A DNA stretch of 64,000 nucleotides, taken from the NCBI GenBank assembly GCA_903970405.1, contig CAJCIT010000161.1:1-64000 (forward strand), written 5' to 3'. Each line of letters starts with the position of its first letter. Within the stretch, counting starts at the first letter, position 1. Of the stretch, positions 1 to 8,725 are shown in pieces. Origin of the DNA: Acidobacteriaceae bacterium (GTDB taxonomy: Bacteria > Acidobacteriota > Terriglobia > Bryobacterales > Bryobacteraceae). The notes beneath the pieces were generated by a model. The model worked only from the letters and a program-made list of their open reading frames with translations, was not told the origin of the DNA and searched no databases. The position numbers were made by a program, and so were the translations under genes.

Positions 1-62
1 CCGCTCCCGACTCCACATCCGCGCCGCCGGATGCCCCCAACCCGCAACCCCTGGCCGCCTAA
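1..62 (+). CDS. C-terminal tail of a protein cut by the window edge
   Basis: One frame stays open from the left edge to a TAA at 60-62. It encodes a Pro/Ala/Ser-rich tail ending PNPQPLAA. Low-complexity tails of this kind often close membrane or secreted proteins, but nothing visible identifies the family. It points the same way as the two-component genes downstream. It could also be a chance open stretch. Confidence 0.3.
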   Translation, partial: APDSTSAPPDAPNPQPLAA

Positions 63-383
63 CATTTAATCTGCTGTCAGCCTGCTAACCGCAGTCTGCC
101 GGCTTCTGTTCTTTGACAACCCGCCTCCAGTAAGTGCCCGCCTCATGCGACCCCACCCCAACTCCGCTCAGACAAACGCCAGAACGCGCAAAATCCACGC
201 CGAAAAGCGCAGATTTTCACCTGCCGGCCCCGCTACGCGCTCGAATTTGAGGCCCGCACATCCCTGAACAGTTCGTTTCGTAGCGCCGATCCGGCGACTT
301 GCCATGTGCCTCTCTGGCTTGCCGGCGTTGCTATCGTTCCTCACGCTGCCACAAACGGTTGAACATGGTGTGTGCCGCGAGCG
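63..383. other. intergenic region upstream of the Cpx-like operon
   Basis: No convincing gene lies here. A short open frame on the minus strand (168-401) has no recognisable features and overlaps the regulator promoter region, so I do not call it. A TTGACA lies at 113-118, but I see no good -10 at the right distance. Confidence 0.4.
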
Positions 384-398
384 GTAAAGGATTGTAAA
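384..398 (+). promoter_or_regulatory. CpxR-box-like operator GTAAA-N5-GTAAA
   Basis: GTAAA at 384-388 and GTAAA at 394-398 are separated by exactly 5 bp (GGATT). This is the known CpxR box of enterobacteria in perfect form. It lies 63 bp upstream of the ATG of an OmpR-family regulator whose partner kinase resembles CpxA. The inference is that the operon is autoregulated. Confidence 0.55.
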
Positions 399-461
399 CA
401 ATGGAGCTTGCCGGACCGAAGCCCGCCGGAATCCGCTACGCTAGGGCAAGCCCGGTCCCAC

Positions 462-1178
462 ATGTCGAAGCTCTCCATTCTGTTGATTGACGATGACGCT
501 GAACTCGGAGGTCTGATGGGCGAGTTTTTCGCCCAGCACCAAATCGACGTCCGCTGTGCTCACGACGGTCAGCACGGCTTGAATCTCGCCTTTAACGGCA
601 CTTGGGATCTGATTCTGCTCGATGTGATGATGCCTGGGATGGATGGGTTTTCGGTGCTGCGCCAAATCCGCCGGAGGAGTCCGGTGCCGGTGATCATGCT
701 GACCGCGCGGACAGAGCATGGCGACCGGATTGAAGGGTTGAATGCGGGGGCCGACGATTATCTGCCGAAGCCGTTCAGTCCGGAGGAACTGCTAGCCCGT
801 ATTCAGGCAGTGTTGCGCCGGTCGGGACGCGCGTCAACTTTGAAGCCCGAAACCATTGAGGTGAACGGCGTGAGACTCAATCCAGGTACCCGCGAGGTTT
901 TCCTGAACGCGGCGCCGATTGAGGTGACATCGATTGAATACGAGATTCTGGAGATTCTGGTGCGGTCGGCCGGCCAGGCGGTGTCGCGCGATGACTTGGC
1001 GCGGTTGCTGTATAACCGCCAGGCGAATCCGCTAGAGCGGTCGCTGGACGTGCATGTCAGCCATCTGCGGCGCAAGCTGGAGCACGGCAACACCCTGATT
1101 CGGACGATCCGCGGCGTCGGCTATTTGTTTGCCGCCGGTTCGGTGGAGCCCACCCGCGCCCAGGCCTTGCATTCCTGA
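462..1178 (+). CDS. OmpR/PhoB-family response regulator, CpxR-like
   Basis: DNA-binding response regulator of 238 aa. The N-terminal receiver has the acidic pocket D10-D12, phospho-acceptor D54 in LLDVMMPGMDG, T81 and the conserved K103 in LPKPFSP. The C-terminal winged helix ends in the usual LIRTIRGVGYLF strand-turn. I chose the ATG at 462 because the receiver begins directly there (MSKLSILLIDDD); the frame is open further upstream but adds unrelated sequence. The stop is 9 bp before the kinase start, so the two genes form an operon. A perfect CpxR-type box lies upstream, which suggests autoregulation in response to envelope stress. The CpxR label rests on family resemblance and the box. 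Confidence 0.9.
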   Translation: MSKLSILLIDDDAELGGLMGEFFAQHQIDVRCAHDGQHGLNLAFNGTWDLILLDVMMPGMDGFSVLRQIRRRSPVPVIMLTARTEHGDRIEGLNAGADDYLPKPFSPEELLARIQAVLRRSGRASTLKPETIEVNGVRLNPGTREVFLNAAPIEVTSIEYEILEILVRSAGQAVSRDDLARLLYNRQANPLERSLDVHVSHLRRKLEHGNTLIRTIRGVGYLFAAGSVEPTRAQALHS

Positions 1179-1187
1179 CGAACCGCC

Positions 1188-2531
1188 ATGCGATCGATTT
1201 TTGTCAAAATTCTATTCTGGTTCGCGGGGTCGCTGGTGCTATTCATCGGCGGCACGATAGTTACGACGTCTTACATTTACCGGGCAAGCACCACGGGGCG
1301 CAACTTTTTTCCCCGCGCGATGGAATTGCAGGCGGATGAGGCCGCGAGCCTGTATGAGAGCGGTGGCGTGAGGGAACTGCAGACGTTTCTGGACCGATGG
1401 CAGAAATCGATTCCCGGCGAATACGTGCTGGTGGATCAGAACGGCATGGATGTAATCACCAAGCAAGACAGAAGCGACGTCATCCGGTTGAGACCGCCGC
1501 GGCCAAGACTCTGGCCCGGCATTCTGCCGCTGCTTCCGCCGCGGGAAAACCAACCGGAAGTGTGGCTTTGGCGCACCACGGACCGCAAGTACGCCTTGTT
1601 AGTTCAAAGCGCAATCCGGCATGGCACGTGGAATGCGCTTCCCTATTACATCTGGATAGTGGTGGCGGCGACGGTGTTCAGCTACTTACTGGCGCTGCAT
1701 CTGGTTTCGCCGCTGCGCAAATTGAAGTACGCGGCGCAGCAGTTTGGCGAGGGCGATTTCTCAGCCCGGGTGAGCCTGAAACGCCGTGATGAGTTCGGCC
1801 AATTGGCCCAGGCCTTCAATGAGATGGCGGTGCGGATTGAAACACTGATGACAGCGGAGCGCCGGCTGTTGCAGGATGTCTCACACGAGTTGAGATCACC
1901 CCTCGCGCGGCTCGGGTTCGCCGTTGAACTGGCCCGGACCAGCAGCAATCGGGAAGCGGCGTTCGAACGGATCAAGAAGGAAGTGGGCCGCCTGAGCGCC
2001 CTGGTTGGGGAACTGCTGCAGGTGACGCGCGCGGAAGGCGATCCGGCTTCGCGAAATATGCAGGAGATTTCGCTGAACACACTGCTAAAGGATCTGATTG
2101 AAGACAGCTCGGTTGAATCGCAGGCCCGCGGATGCAAACTGACTCTGGAATGTTCTTCGCCGATCCAGATTATCGGGGACCGTGAGCTGCTGCGGCGCGC
2201 GGTGGAGAATGTGCTTCGAAATGCTATTCGCTACTCACCGGATAAAACGCCGATTCGAGTCGAGGTCACCAGGAGGAGCGATAAAGCGGTGATCTCGGTG
2301 CGGGATTTCGGTCCGGGCGTCCCGGTGGATTCGCTGCCGCTGCTCTTCCAGCCTTTCTATCGAGTGGACTCCGACCGAAACCGAAACAACGGAGGAGTTG
2401 GGTTGGGCCTCGCCATCGCCAAGCGGGCTGTAACGCTGCACAACGGCGCTTTGAAGGCGAGGAACGCGGCCCCAGGCCTGGAAGTGGAGATTGAGATTCC
2501 GGTATTAGAGGGACCGTCGGAAAATTCTTAG
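1188..2531 (+). CDS. sensor histidine kinase, CpxA-like
   Basis: Inner-membrane sensor kinase of 447 aa, partner of the preceding regulator. There are two membrane segments (about residues 6-30 and 153-172) around a periplasmic loop of about 120 residues. A HAMP linker follows (about 172-222), then a HisKA domain with phospho-acceptor H233 in DVSHELRSPL, and a HATPase domain with an N box (ENVLRNAIRYSPD) and G boxes (RDFGPGVP, GGVGLGLAIAKR). The order matches CpxA. The periplasmic loop is rich in Pro and Arg (RLRPPRPRLWPG) and gives no direct clue to the signal. Confidence 0.9.
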   Translation: MRSIFVKILFWFAGSLVLFIGGTIVTTSYIYRASTTGRNFFPRAMELQADEAASLYESGGVRELQTFLDRWQKSIPGEYVLVDQNGMDVITKQDRSDVIRLRPPRPRLWPGILPLLPPRENQPEVWLWRTTDRKYALLVQSAIRHGTWNALPYYIWIVVAATVFSYLLALHLVSPLRKLKYAAQQFGEGDFSARVSLKRRDEFGQLAQAFNEMAVRIETLMTAERRLLQDVSHELRSPLARLGFAVELARTSSNREAAFERIKKEVGRLSALVGELLQVTRAEGDPASRNMQEISLNTLLKDLIEDSSVESQARGCKLTLECSSPIQIIGDRELLRRAVENVLRNAIRYSPDKTPIRVEVTRRSDKAVISVRDFGPGVPVDSLPLLFQPFYRVDSDRNRNNGGVGLGLAIAKRAVTLHNGALKARNAAPGLEVEIEIPVLEGPSENS

Positions 2532-2674
2532 AGCAATGGGGCGGCGTAAGCGGTGAAACGCGCGCCGCGTTTGGTACGTTCATAGATAAGTCTCGCAGGT
2601 GCGTTTTTCGGCCGGCTTAGTTCTGACTACTCGCATCGGTTCTCCGCTGCCGCATTACTTTGGTGAGGAGTTTT

Positions 2675-3130
2675 GTGCCCGTTGTTCACTTGAACGAGTG
2701 CCGTGCGCATCGCCGCGGCTGGATGACTGCGTGCGGCAGAAGCGTGCTGGCTTTCCTGGCGGCAGCGGTTTTGCGTGCTCAGCAAAAATCGGATTCGAAG
2801 GAGCCGGAAGCCGCAGCGGACGCCGACGGTGTCGACGAGCCGGTGTACGAGGTTGGCGGCGATGTCAAGGGCCCGCGCGTCTTACATCGCGTGATGCCCG
2901 AGTTTACACCGAAATCGAGGGAGCAGCACATTGAGGGGTCGGTGATTCTGGCCACGGTGGTGACTTCAAAAGGCGAACCGCGCCGGGTTCGCGTTCAAAA
3001 GAGTCTGGATAAGGAATTGGACGCGAAGGCGGTTGAGGCGCTGCGTCAGTGGCAATTTGCGCCGGGGCAGAAGGACAACAAACCGGTTGCCACCAGGGTG
3101 AGCGTGGAGATCCGGTTTAACGTGCTGTAG
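2675..3130 (+). CDS. secreted TonB C-terminal-domain protein
   Basis: Small exported protein with a TonB C-terminal domain in its last 85 or so residues: PEFTPKSREQHIEGSV, then a strand-helix-strand with ALRQWQFAPGQKDNKPVA. A hydrophobic segment (VLAFLAAAVLRA) near the N-terminus is a signal peptide or anchor. It lacks the long Pro/Lys-rich linker of classical TonB. Many Acidobacteria encode such short TonB-domain proteins; whether they energise outer-membrane receptors is unknown. The start is uncertain: GTG 2675 has GAGGAG just upstream, while ATG 2723 would put the signal peptide at the very N-terminus. It follows the kinase gene in the same direction after about 140 bp. Confidence 0.75.
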   Translation: MPVVHLNECRAHRRGWMTACGRSVLAFLAAAVLRAQQKSDSKEPEAAADADGVDEPVYEVGGDVKGPRVLHRVMPEFTPKSREQHIEGSVILATVVTSKGEPRRVRVQKSLDKELDAKAVEALRQWQFAPGQKDNKPVATRVSVEIRFNVL

Positions 3131-3155
3131 AGTTGCCCCAGTCAGGGAGCGACTG

Positions 3156-4595
3156 TTACTTCGTCCCGTGCGGCGTCGCTGGGTCGGCCGACACCACCGT
3201 CCACGGATTGGCCTTGATATCTCTCAGCAGCGAACTCTGCCACTCAAACTCCGGATGATCTTCAATGTGCTTAGCGGCGTGAAACTCTACGCCGCAGGGA
3301 TGCCCCATGCCCGCTGAGAAAGCCATGCGCTCAGCCATCGCCGCGTCCGCCACTTTCGCATTCGCGACGCCGGCCGGTCCGTAAGCCGGTTGCCAGCCCT
3401 TCATGCCGCGCCCGGATTTATCCACGTGCCCGCATATCGTGCGCTCGTTCGGGTCAATCTCATGCGTCAGCGCGTCATAGTGATCGGTCTCGAATTTCTC
3501 GCCGGCCGCTACGTCGATCTTGCCTTTGTATTCGGCCATGAGTTGATCCCAGCGGATGTGGCGAATGCCGTCCGGCGCTTCGGGATCGGTGGCTGGATAG
3601 TCAGTTTCCTCGGCAATCAGTTTGGGATTAATGGGGAAATTCGAGCCGACAAAGTAGCCGTCTTTGGTGCGTTCCAGCGTGACGTTCTTCAACCCGAGTT
3701 CCAGACGTCCAATCTCATTGGTTTTGCGGTCCGCCACCAGCCAGGTGTTCGCATAGCCGCCGTTGTTACCCTCTTTCATGAGGCGGGCGAAATCGTCGAT
3801 GGATTCTGAATACTGCATCGCCTTGCGGGCGCGCACAAACTCGGGCACGGCGTTCTCATCGAAGCCATGAAACGCGGAGATCGTCGTTTCGGTGATCAGG
3901 ATGCCCGCGTCGTTGATGCCGAAATCATCCGCGCTGTGGATCAGGCCCGGCATGCCATCCATCAGGATGTGGTGGCCGGCAGTGGGCACGATATCGAAAA
4001 TGACGTTCCAGCGCGCCGCCGTCAGATAGTCGGTCCAGTTGTTGTGGCCAATCACCACACGGCCGTCTTTCGTATACGACCCGGTGGCCACAAAGGCGCT
4101 GCAGTGCTCCGCGGGGTGGGCGGGACCGGACGCGCCCGCGCGGCGCTTCAACTCGTCGTAGTAATAGCTGTACTCCATGTAGGCATTCATCGCTACAAGG
4201 TCAATTACATCGAGCTTTGATTTGCGCGCGTGAAGGCCTTCGGCAATGCCCGTCAGCTCGTCGCGATATTCCTGGGGCACCTTCGGCCAGAAGTATTTTT
4301 GCGCGACGTCTCGCAGTTCGGCCCATGATCGATTTACCTCGTGCGTGGTCGAAAGAGCGATGGCCTTCTGGTTGTCTTCAATCTCCGGCGCCAGCAGATA
4401 GCCGTGTTGAAAGCCGACGGTTCCCGGCGAACCTTCGAGATGAACGAAGATCCAGCCGGCCTTTTCGGGCTTGCGGGAGGAGCCTTCCAGGCGCGGGTCG
4501 GCACCCGTCTGGTTTCCAGCTAACCTCTTGGACCCGCCGAAACACAGCGCGGGAAGTAAAAGAGAGAGAATGAGGAGAAGGCGGCGCAAGGTCAT
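3156..4595 (-). CDS. C45-family Ntn hydrolase / phospholipase B-like protein, exported
   Basis: Protein of 479 aa with a Sec signal peptide (MTLRRLLLILSLLLPALCFG). It resembles the acyl-CoA:6-aminopenicillanic acid acyltransferase / phospholipase B-like group of N-terminal-nucleophile hydrolases. The likely nucleophile is C165 in AEHCSAFVATG, where family members cleave themselves to free an N-terminal Cys. Further family motifs are VIGHNNWTDY, the GLIHSADDFGINDAGI segment and NEIGRLELGLKN. The substrate is probably an amide or acyl bond in the periplasm, but the sequence does not say which. Its 5' end overlaps the proposed start of the divergent oxidase subunit gene. It has no operon partner. 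Confidence 0.75.
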   Translation of the reverse strand: MTLRRLLLILSLLLPALCFGGSKRLAGNQTGADPRLEGSSRKPEKAGWIFVHLEGSPGTVGFQHGYLLAPEIEDNQKAIALSTTHEVNRSWAELRDVAQKYFWPKVPQEYRDELTGIAEGLHARKSKLDVIDLVAMNAYMEYSYYYDELKRRAGASGPAHPAEHCSAFVATGSYTKDGRVVIGHNNWTDYLTAARWNVIFDIVPTAGHHILMDGMPGLIHSADDFGINDAGILITETTISAFHGFDENAVPEFVRARKAMQYSESIDDFARLMKEGNNGGYANTWLVADRKTNEIGRLELGLKNVTLERTKDGYFVGSNFPINPKLIAEETDYPATDPEAPDGIRHIRWDQLMAEYKGKIDVAAGEKFETDHYDALTHEIDPNERTICGHVDKSGRGMKGWQPAYGPAGVANAKVADAAMAERMAFSAGMGHPCGVEFHAAKHIEDHPEFEWQSSLLRDIKANPWTVVSADPATPHGTK

Positions 4596-5259
4596 TTCTC
4601 CCGATTACAACACAAAAGCACCGGGCTCGGAGCAATCCGGCGGGCGTTTAAGACGAGGCTTGCAGGCCGCGCCCGGCCTTCAAAGCTGGGAACAGGAACG
4701 AAACTTGAACTCTCTGTACGTGATGGCGATTCTGGTCGGCCTGGGCATTGTCACCATGACGTTCGGAGCGCTGGTCTTCGCTTTTGTCTATCGCTCATTT
4801 TCCGCACAGAACTGGCTGCCCATCGAGTTACCTCGCGTGTTGTGGGTTTCCACCGGGATTCTGCTGGCCAGCAGCGCTGTTCTGGCGGGGGCGCAAAGTC
4901 GGCTGAGACAGGGCGGGGAAGCATCGTTCCACACTTTGGTGAGAGTGGCCGCGGGCCTGGGAGTGCTGTTCCTCATATTGCAACTGGCCGCGTGGTATTC
5001 AATTGTCACCTCTGGCGTGGTACTGGACAGGAACCCGCACTCATCATTCATTTTCATTTTTTCCGGAATGCACGGGGTGCACATTCTGCTGGGTCTGGCT
5101 GGTCTGTTTTACTTGTTACAACGCACAAGGACGCCGGTGGGCGGACCGAAATACCGGATGACAACGCGAGTCTGGGGAAATGCCGTGTCGATCTTCTGGC
5201 ATTACCTGGATTTTGTCTGGATTGCGTTGTTTGCGATGCTACTAATATGGAAGAGGTAA
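4570..5259 (+). CDS. cytochrome c oxidase subunit III-like protein (five-helix form)
   Basis: Membrane protein with five hydrophobic segments and the subunit III signatures HSSFIFIFSGMHGVHILLG and WGNAVSIFWHYLDFVWIALF. The core from MAILVGLG (4723) is 178 aa, the size of five-helix subunit III of caa3- and bo3-type oxidases. The start is uncertain: ATG 4570 follows AGAGAG and gives a basic N-terminal extension but overlaps the divergent gene; TTG 4705 or ATG 4723 would give the bare core. No subunit I, II or IV gene is nearby, so this is an orphan that may serve an oxidase encoded elsewhere. Confidence 0.8.
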   Translation: MRRRRRKVISPDYNTKAPGSEQSGGRLRRGLQAAPGLQSWEQERNLNSLYVMAILVGLGIVTMTFGALVFAFVYRSFSAQNWLPIELPRVLWVSTGILLASSAVLAGAQSRLRQGGEASFHTLVRVAAGLGVLFLILQLAAWYSIVTSGVVLDRNPHSSFIFIFSGMHGVHILLGLAGLFYLLQRTRTPVGGPKYRMTTRVWGNAVSIFWHYLDFVWIALFAMLLIWKR

Positions 5260-5268
5260 CGGAGCGGT

Positions 5269-5703
5269 TTAACCCCGCGCGGCGGCTGCGGTTCTGGTCC
5301 ATTTCCCGACAATGGCCACCAGTTCGTTCGGCTGAAATGGCTTTGAGAGGTAGTCGTCCATGCCCCCGGCTAGACAGCGTTCGCGCTCGCCTACCATGGC
5401 ATTGGCAGTAACCGCAATAATGGCCGGTTGGCGCACGCGCAGGCCCCGAATCGCCCGTGTCGCCTCAAAGCCATCCATTGAGGGCATCTGGCAATCCATC
5501 AGGATCACGTCGTAAACCACTGTCGAATGCGCCTCCACTGCCTGAAAGCCGTCCGTGGCCAAGTCAACACTATAGCCCGCGCGCTGCAGAATGAGCTTCC
5601 CAACGCGTTGATTAATGAGGTTGTCCTCAGCCATGAGGATCTTCACTTTGGGGGGCGCGGGCAGGATATCTTCGGCCAGTGACGCCAGGTTGCGAAAAGC
5701 CAT
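5269..5703 (-). CDS. stand-alone receiver-domain protein
   Basis: Single-domain response regulator of 144 aa with a short N-terminal extension of about 20 residues. Receiver residues are E26-D27, phospho-acceptor D70 in ILMDCQMPSMDG, T99 and K121 in YLSKPFQP. The DCQMPxMDG form is typical of receivers cut from hybrid kinases. There is no output domain, so it probably passes phosphate on or works by protein contact. It converges on the oxidase subunit gene with 9 bp between them. No kinase is adjacent. Confidence 0.85.
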   Translation of the reverse strand: MAFRNLASLAEDILPAPPKVKILMAEDNLINQRVGKLILQRAGYSVDLATDGFQAVEAHSTVVYDVILMDCQMPSMDGFEATRAIRGLRVRQPAIIAVTANAMVGERERCLAGGMDDYLSKPFQPNELVAIVGKWTRTAAAARG

Positions 5704-5849
5704 GTTCGATTGGATGTACTCAAGTACCGGTGAGTACCTTATTATAGTATCCGTTCGAGCCGCGAATTAGATGTTTAGTCCTATTACCCGATCGAAAAGT
5801 TTGCCAACCGGCAATATTTTCAGATATTGACAAAAGGAGGTAAGCCAAG

Positions 5850-6608
5850 TCACCTCCCGATGGCCTCATCGCGCTCAACTTTGCCGTCGCGGATGTGGAT
5901 CACGCGGTGTGCGTGCATTGCGATGTCGAGTTCGTGCGTCACCAGAACAATGGTGTTGCCCTGCTGATGGAGGCGTTCGAACAGGTTCATGATTTCAATG
6001 CCGGTTTGGGTGTCCAGGGCTCCGGTGGGCTCATCGGCCAGCAAAATGGACGGATGATTCACCAAGGCTCGCGCTACCGCGACGCGCTGGCGCTGGCCTC
6101 CCGAGAGCTCATTCGGCTTGTGCAGCATGCGCTGTTCCAGATCGACAGAGCGAAGGGCCGCTTTGGCGCGCTCCTGGCGCTCAGCGGAACTGACGCCGGC
6201 GTATATCAGAGGCAACTCCACATTGTGCAGCGCCGACGCCCTGGCCAGCAGGTTGAAGGTCTGAAAAACGAACCCGATTTCCTTGTTGCGGATCCGGGCC
6301 AATTCATCGTCGGTCATGTCGCTGACCAGGTTGCCGTTCAGATAGTAGAGGCCCTTCGACGGCGAATCGAGACACCCGATCAGGTTCATGAGCGTCGACT
6401 TTCCCGAACCCGACGGACCCATGATGGCGACATATTCGCCGCGCTTGATTTCGACGTCCACGCCTGAGACGGCATGGATTTCCTGATCGCCCATGACATA
6501 GGTTTTCCAAATGTCATAAGTGCGGATGACGATGCCGTTGGCGCGCAATTGCTCACCGCGCTGAGCCCGTTCCTTCTCGCTGAGTGGTTCCTGTACGGCG
6601 CTGGCCAT
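5850..6608 (-). CDS. ABC transporter ATPase, MacB/LolD type
   Basis: ATPase of 252 aa of the MacB/LolD class. Walker A is GPSGSGKST, the Q-loop is in [20 protein letters not shown], the signature is [16 protein letters not shown], Walker B is [12 protein letters not shown] and the switch His is in LVTHE. An N-terminal extension of about 25 residues precedes the domain. It lies 41 bp downstream of a MacA-like adaptor gene, so the two are probably co-transcribed. The permease that should complete the pump is absent: the next gene encodes a receiver protein. Inferred role: ATP-driven efflux, or lipoprotein or peptide export, with a permease encoded elsewhere. Confidence 0.88.
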   Translation of the reverse strand: MASAVQEPLSEKERAQRGEQLRANGIVIRTYDIWKTYVMGDQEIHAVSGVDVEIKRGEYVAIMGPSGSGKSTLMNLIGCLDSPSKGLYYLNGNLVSDMTDDELARIRNKEIGFVFQTFNLLARASALHNVELPLIYAGVSSAERQERAKAALRSVDLEQRMLHKPNELSGGQRQRVAVARALVNHPSILLADEPTGALDTQTGIEIMNLFERLHQQGNTIVLVTHELDIAMHAHRVIHIRDGKVERDEAIGR

Positions 6609-6649
6609 GAATAGTCCTTGGGTTCCCGGAATGGACGTCGAGGGGCGGA

Positions 6650-8065
6650 TTAGCCTTCTTGCACCGGAATAACCGGGGCCTTGTTGTCTACCTTGATCTT
6701 GGCGTCCGGGCGCAGCGTGCGGATCACCTTATAGCTGCCGGTAACAATCTGGTCTCCCTCAGCCAGGCCGGAAAGAACCTCAATATCGGTGGCCCCGGTG
6801 ATTCCGGTCTGCACTGGTTTAAAGACGGCTTTCTCACCTTGGACTACAAAGACACCCTGCACTTCCTCTTTGTTCGCCTTGATGATGGCCGGATCGGTGG
6901 GCGGCGCCGCGCCCGGCTTCTTCGGTTGCAGATCGCCCTTCTGGCGAACCGTCAGCGCCTGGATGGGAATCGCCAGAGCGCGGGCGCGGGTGGCAGTGGT
7001 GATTTTCGCCGTGCACGACAGGCCCGGACGGACCATGTCCTGCGGAATGTCAAGCGCCACTACCACTTTGAAATCCTTCGCTTCCTGGCTGGAGGTAGTG
7101 CTTTGCGAGGCAGCCAAACCGGTGGAGCGGACAATGGCTGTGTCGCCGATTTCAATCACGCTGCCCTTGAAGACCTTGTTCGGAATGGCGTCGATGGTCA
7201 CCTCCGCCGGCTGGTTGAGCTTCACATTCACGATGTCGGTTTCATCCACTTTTACTTCGGCCGTGATGATGGACATGTCCGCAATGGTCATGATGGTGGA
7301 TGATGCCGAGTTCTGAAGGCCCGGTACCACCGTTTCACCCACGCGAACCGGAAGGTTGGTTACAACGCCATTGAGAGGCGCGATGGCGTCGTAGTTCTTG
7401 AGGATATCGGCTGAGCGGGTAACGACGGCTTGCTGCTGAACAATCTTCTTTTGCGAAGCCCCTAACTGCGCGGCCGTCTGGGCGCGCTGGCTCCTGGCCT
7501 GCGCCAGACGCCCTTCGGCTTCCGCCAAAGCGCCGACCCCGGAGTTGTAGGCGGCCAACTTCGCGTCATAATCCTGCCGGGCAATCAGCTTGGATTCGAA
7601 GAGTCCCTTGGCTCGTTCGAAGTCGGCCTTCTTCTGCTCCAGATCGGCCTTGCGCTGATCCACGGTGGCGATGGAGGCGTTCACGAAGTCGTCGGCTGCC
7701 TTTACCGCCGCTTCACTGGCGGCTGAATCGGCTAGCGAAGAGTTCAAAGCGGCTTTCTGAGCATTCACGTCGGCCTGGGGTTGAATGGATTCAACGGATG
7801 CCAGAATCTGGCCTTTCCGGACGTGGTCGCCCTCTTTGACGTAGATCGCGGTCAGCGGTCCCATCGCATTCGCGCCAATATTGATGTAATTGCGCGGCTT
7901 CACTTCACCGGAGGCGGTGACGATCGAAGACAGGTCCTGCCGCGCCACTTTGCCGGTCTGCACCGTGACGATGCCCCGCTGGCTGTACTGAATGCTGGCG
8001 AACACGCCGCCCGCGGCCAGGAGCAGCAGCAACACAAGAATCAGAATCTTCCATTTTTTCTTCAC
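6650..8065 (-). CDS. periplasmic adaptor protein, MacA/HlyD family
   Basis: Membrane-fusion protein of 471 aa. An N-terminal membrane anchor ([22 protein letters not shown]) is followed by a lipoyl-like half ([22 protein letters not shown]). A long alpha-helical coiled-coil hairpin spans about residues 90-215 ([13 protein letters not shown], then [16 protein letters not shown]). The second lipoyl half, a beta-barrel ([20 protein letters not shown]) and a membrane-proximal domain follow. It starts with GTG at 8065 after AAGGTG. It should link an inner-membrane ABC pump to an outer-membrane channel; only the ATPase is adjacent. Confidence 0.88.
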   Translation of the reverse strand: MKKKWKILILVLLLLLAAGGVFASIQYSQRGIVTVQTGKVARQDLSSIVTASGEVKPRNYINIGANAMGPLTAIYVKEGDHVRKGQILASVESIQPQADVNAQKAALNSSLADSAASEAAVKAADDFVNASIATVDQRKADLEQKKADFERAKGLFESKLIARQDYDAKLAAYNSGVGALAEAEGRLAQARSQRAQTAAQLGASQKKIVQQQAVVTRSADILKNYDAIAPLNGVVTNLPVRVGETVVPGLQNSASSTIMTIADMSIITAEVKVDETDIVNVKLNQPAEVTIDAIPNKVFKGSVIEIGDTAIVRSTGLAASQSTTSSQEAKDFKVVVALDIPQDMVRPGLSCTAKITTATRARALAIPIQALTVRQKGDLQPKKPGAAPPTDPAIIKANKEEVQGVFVVQGEKAVFKPVQTGITGATDIEVLSGLAEGDQIVTGSYKVIRTLRPDAKIKVDNKAPVIPVQEG

Positions 8066-8446
8066 GGCTTGTTCACCTTATTCCACATCTCTCGGGACGC
8101 ACAGCGATTCGGAACTTGAGGGATTTCTGGGCCCCCCGTCGTGTTCAGACGGAGTTGCGGTCTCCGTTGTTCCGTAAGAGTCCCCAATTTCTCGCGGTTA
8201 CCAGGGACCCGCTTCGCCGGGACATTACTCCTTCAAATCGATCAATTACTTAGCAACTGGAAGAGCGTCCGTGCGTAGAACTCTTCTTTCAGTGTAAGCG
8301 TAGCGGGAAAGGCCTGTCCCGGACAATCGTTCGCAGGCGAGCGGTTTTCCGGCGTCGATGAACGGTTGCCCCGGCAAGACGGCGGCTTGCCGGAGGTAGG
8401 CTGGCGGACACTGAGGCCAGACAGAATTGGGGTTACCAGCCGGGGT
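8066..8446. other. intergenic region upstream of the efflux adaptor gene
   Basis: This stretch of 381 bp should hold the promoter of the minus-strand adaptor gene. I see no confident -35/-10 pair. A 26-codon minus-strand frame starting MSRRSGSLV near 8229 follows an AGGAG, but the spacing is only 2 bp, so I do not call it. Overlapping longer frames show no protein-like features. Confidence 0.35.
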
Positions 8447-8725
8447 CTACTGGCCCTTGTGGAGCCAGGTGACACTGGCCGGGGTTGCCCCTTCACAGGC
8501 CACCACTTCCGTAACGCCGCTCGCAATGTCGCCGCAGGCGTTCGTAATCGCGCCGCGCAGCGCATCCTGCTCTGTCTTCGCCCTGACCGTCTTGCAGGCA
8601 TTCCGTCCTTCAAAAGCCATGCATACCTTGACGCGGTAGGAAGGCCCGGAAACCGTCAAGTACACGATGAAAGCCAGGAACCCGGCGACACACACGGTCA
8701 CCAGAATGCCGATCTTCCGGTTCAC
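8447..8725 (-). CDS. small Cys-rich membrane-anchored protein, function unknown
   Basis: Protein of 92 aa with one N-terminal membrane helix ([19 protein letters not shown]) and a short outer domain. That domain holds four Cys (C35, C44, C64, C77) in segments [16 protein letters not shown] and [10 protein letters not shown], which could form two disulfides in the periplasm. Its ATG overlaps the accA stop in an ATGA, so translation is coupled to accA. I do not recognise the family. The coupling suggests a role tied to envelope or lipid growth, but that is only inference. Confidence 0.7.
   Translation of the reverse strand: MNRKIGILVTVCVAGFLAFIVYLTVSGPSYRVKVCMAFEGRNACKTVRAKTEQDALRGAITNACGDIASGVTEVVACEGATPASVTWLHKGQ

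Noticed and set aside
168-401. Minus-strand frame of 77 codons before the cpx-like operon
   Set aside because: Overlaps the putative CpxR box; the composition is not protein-like.
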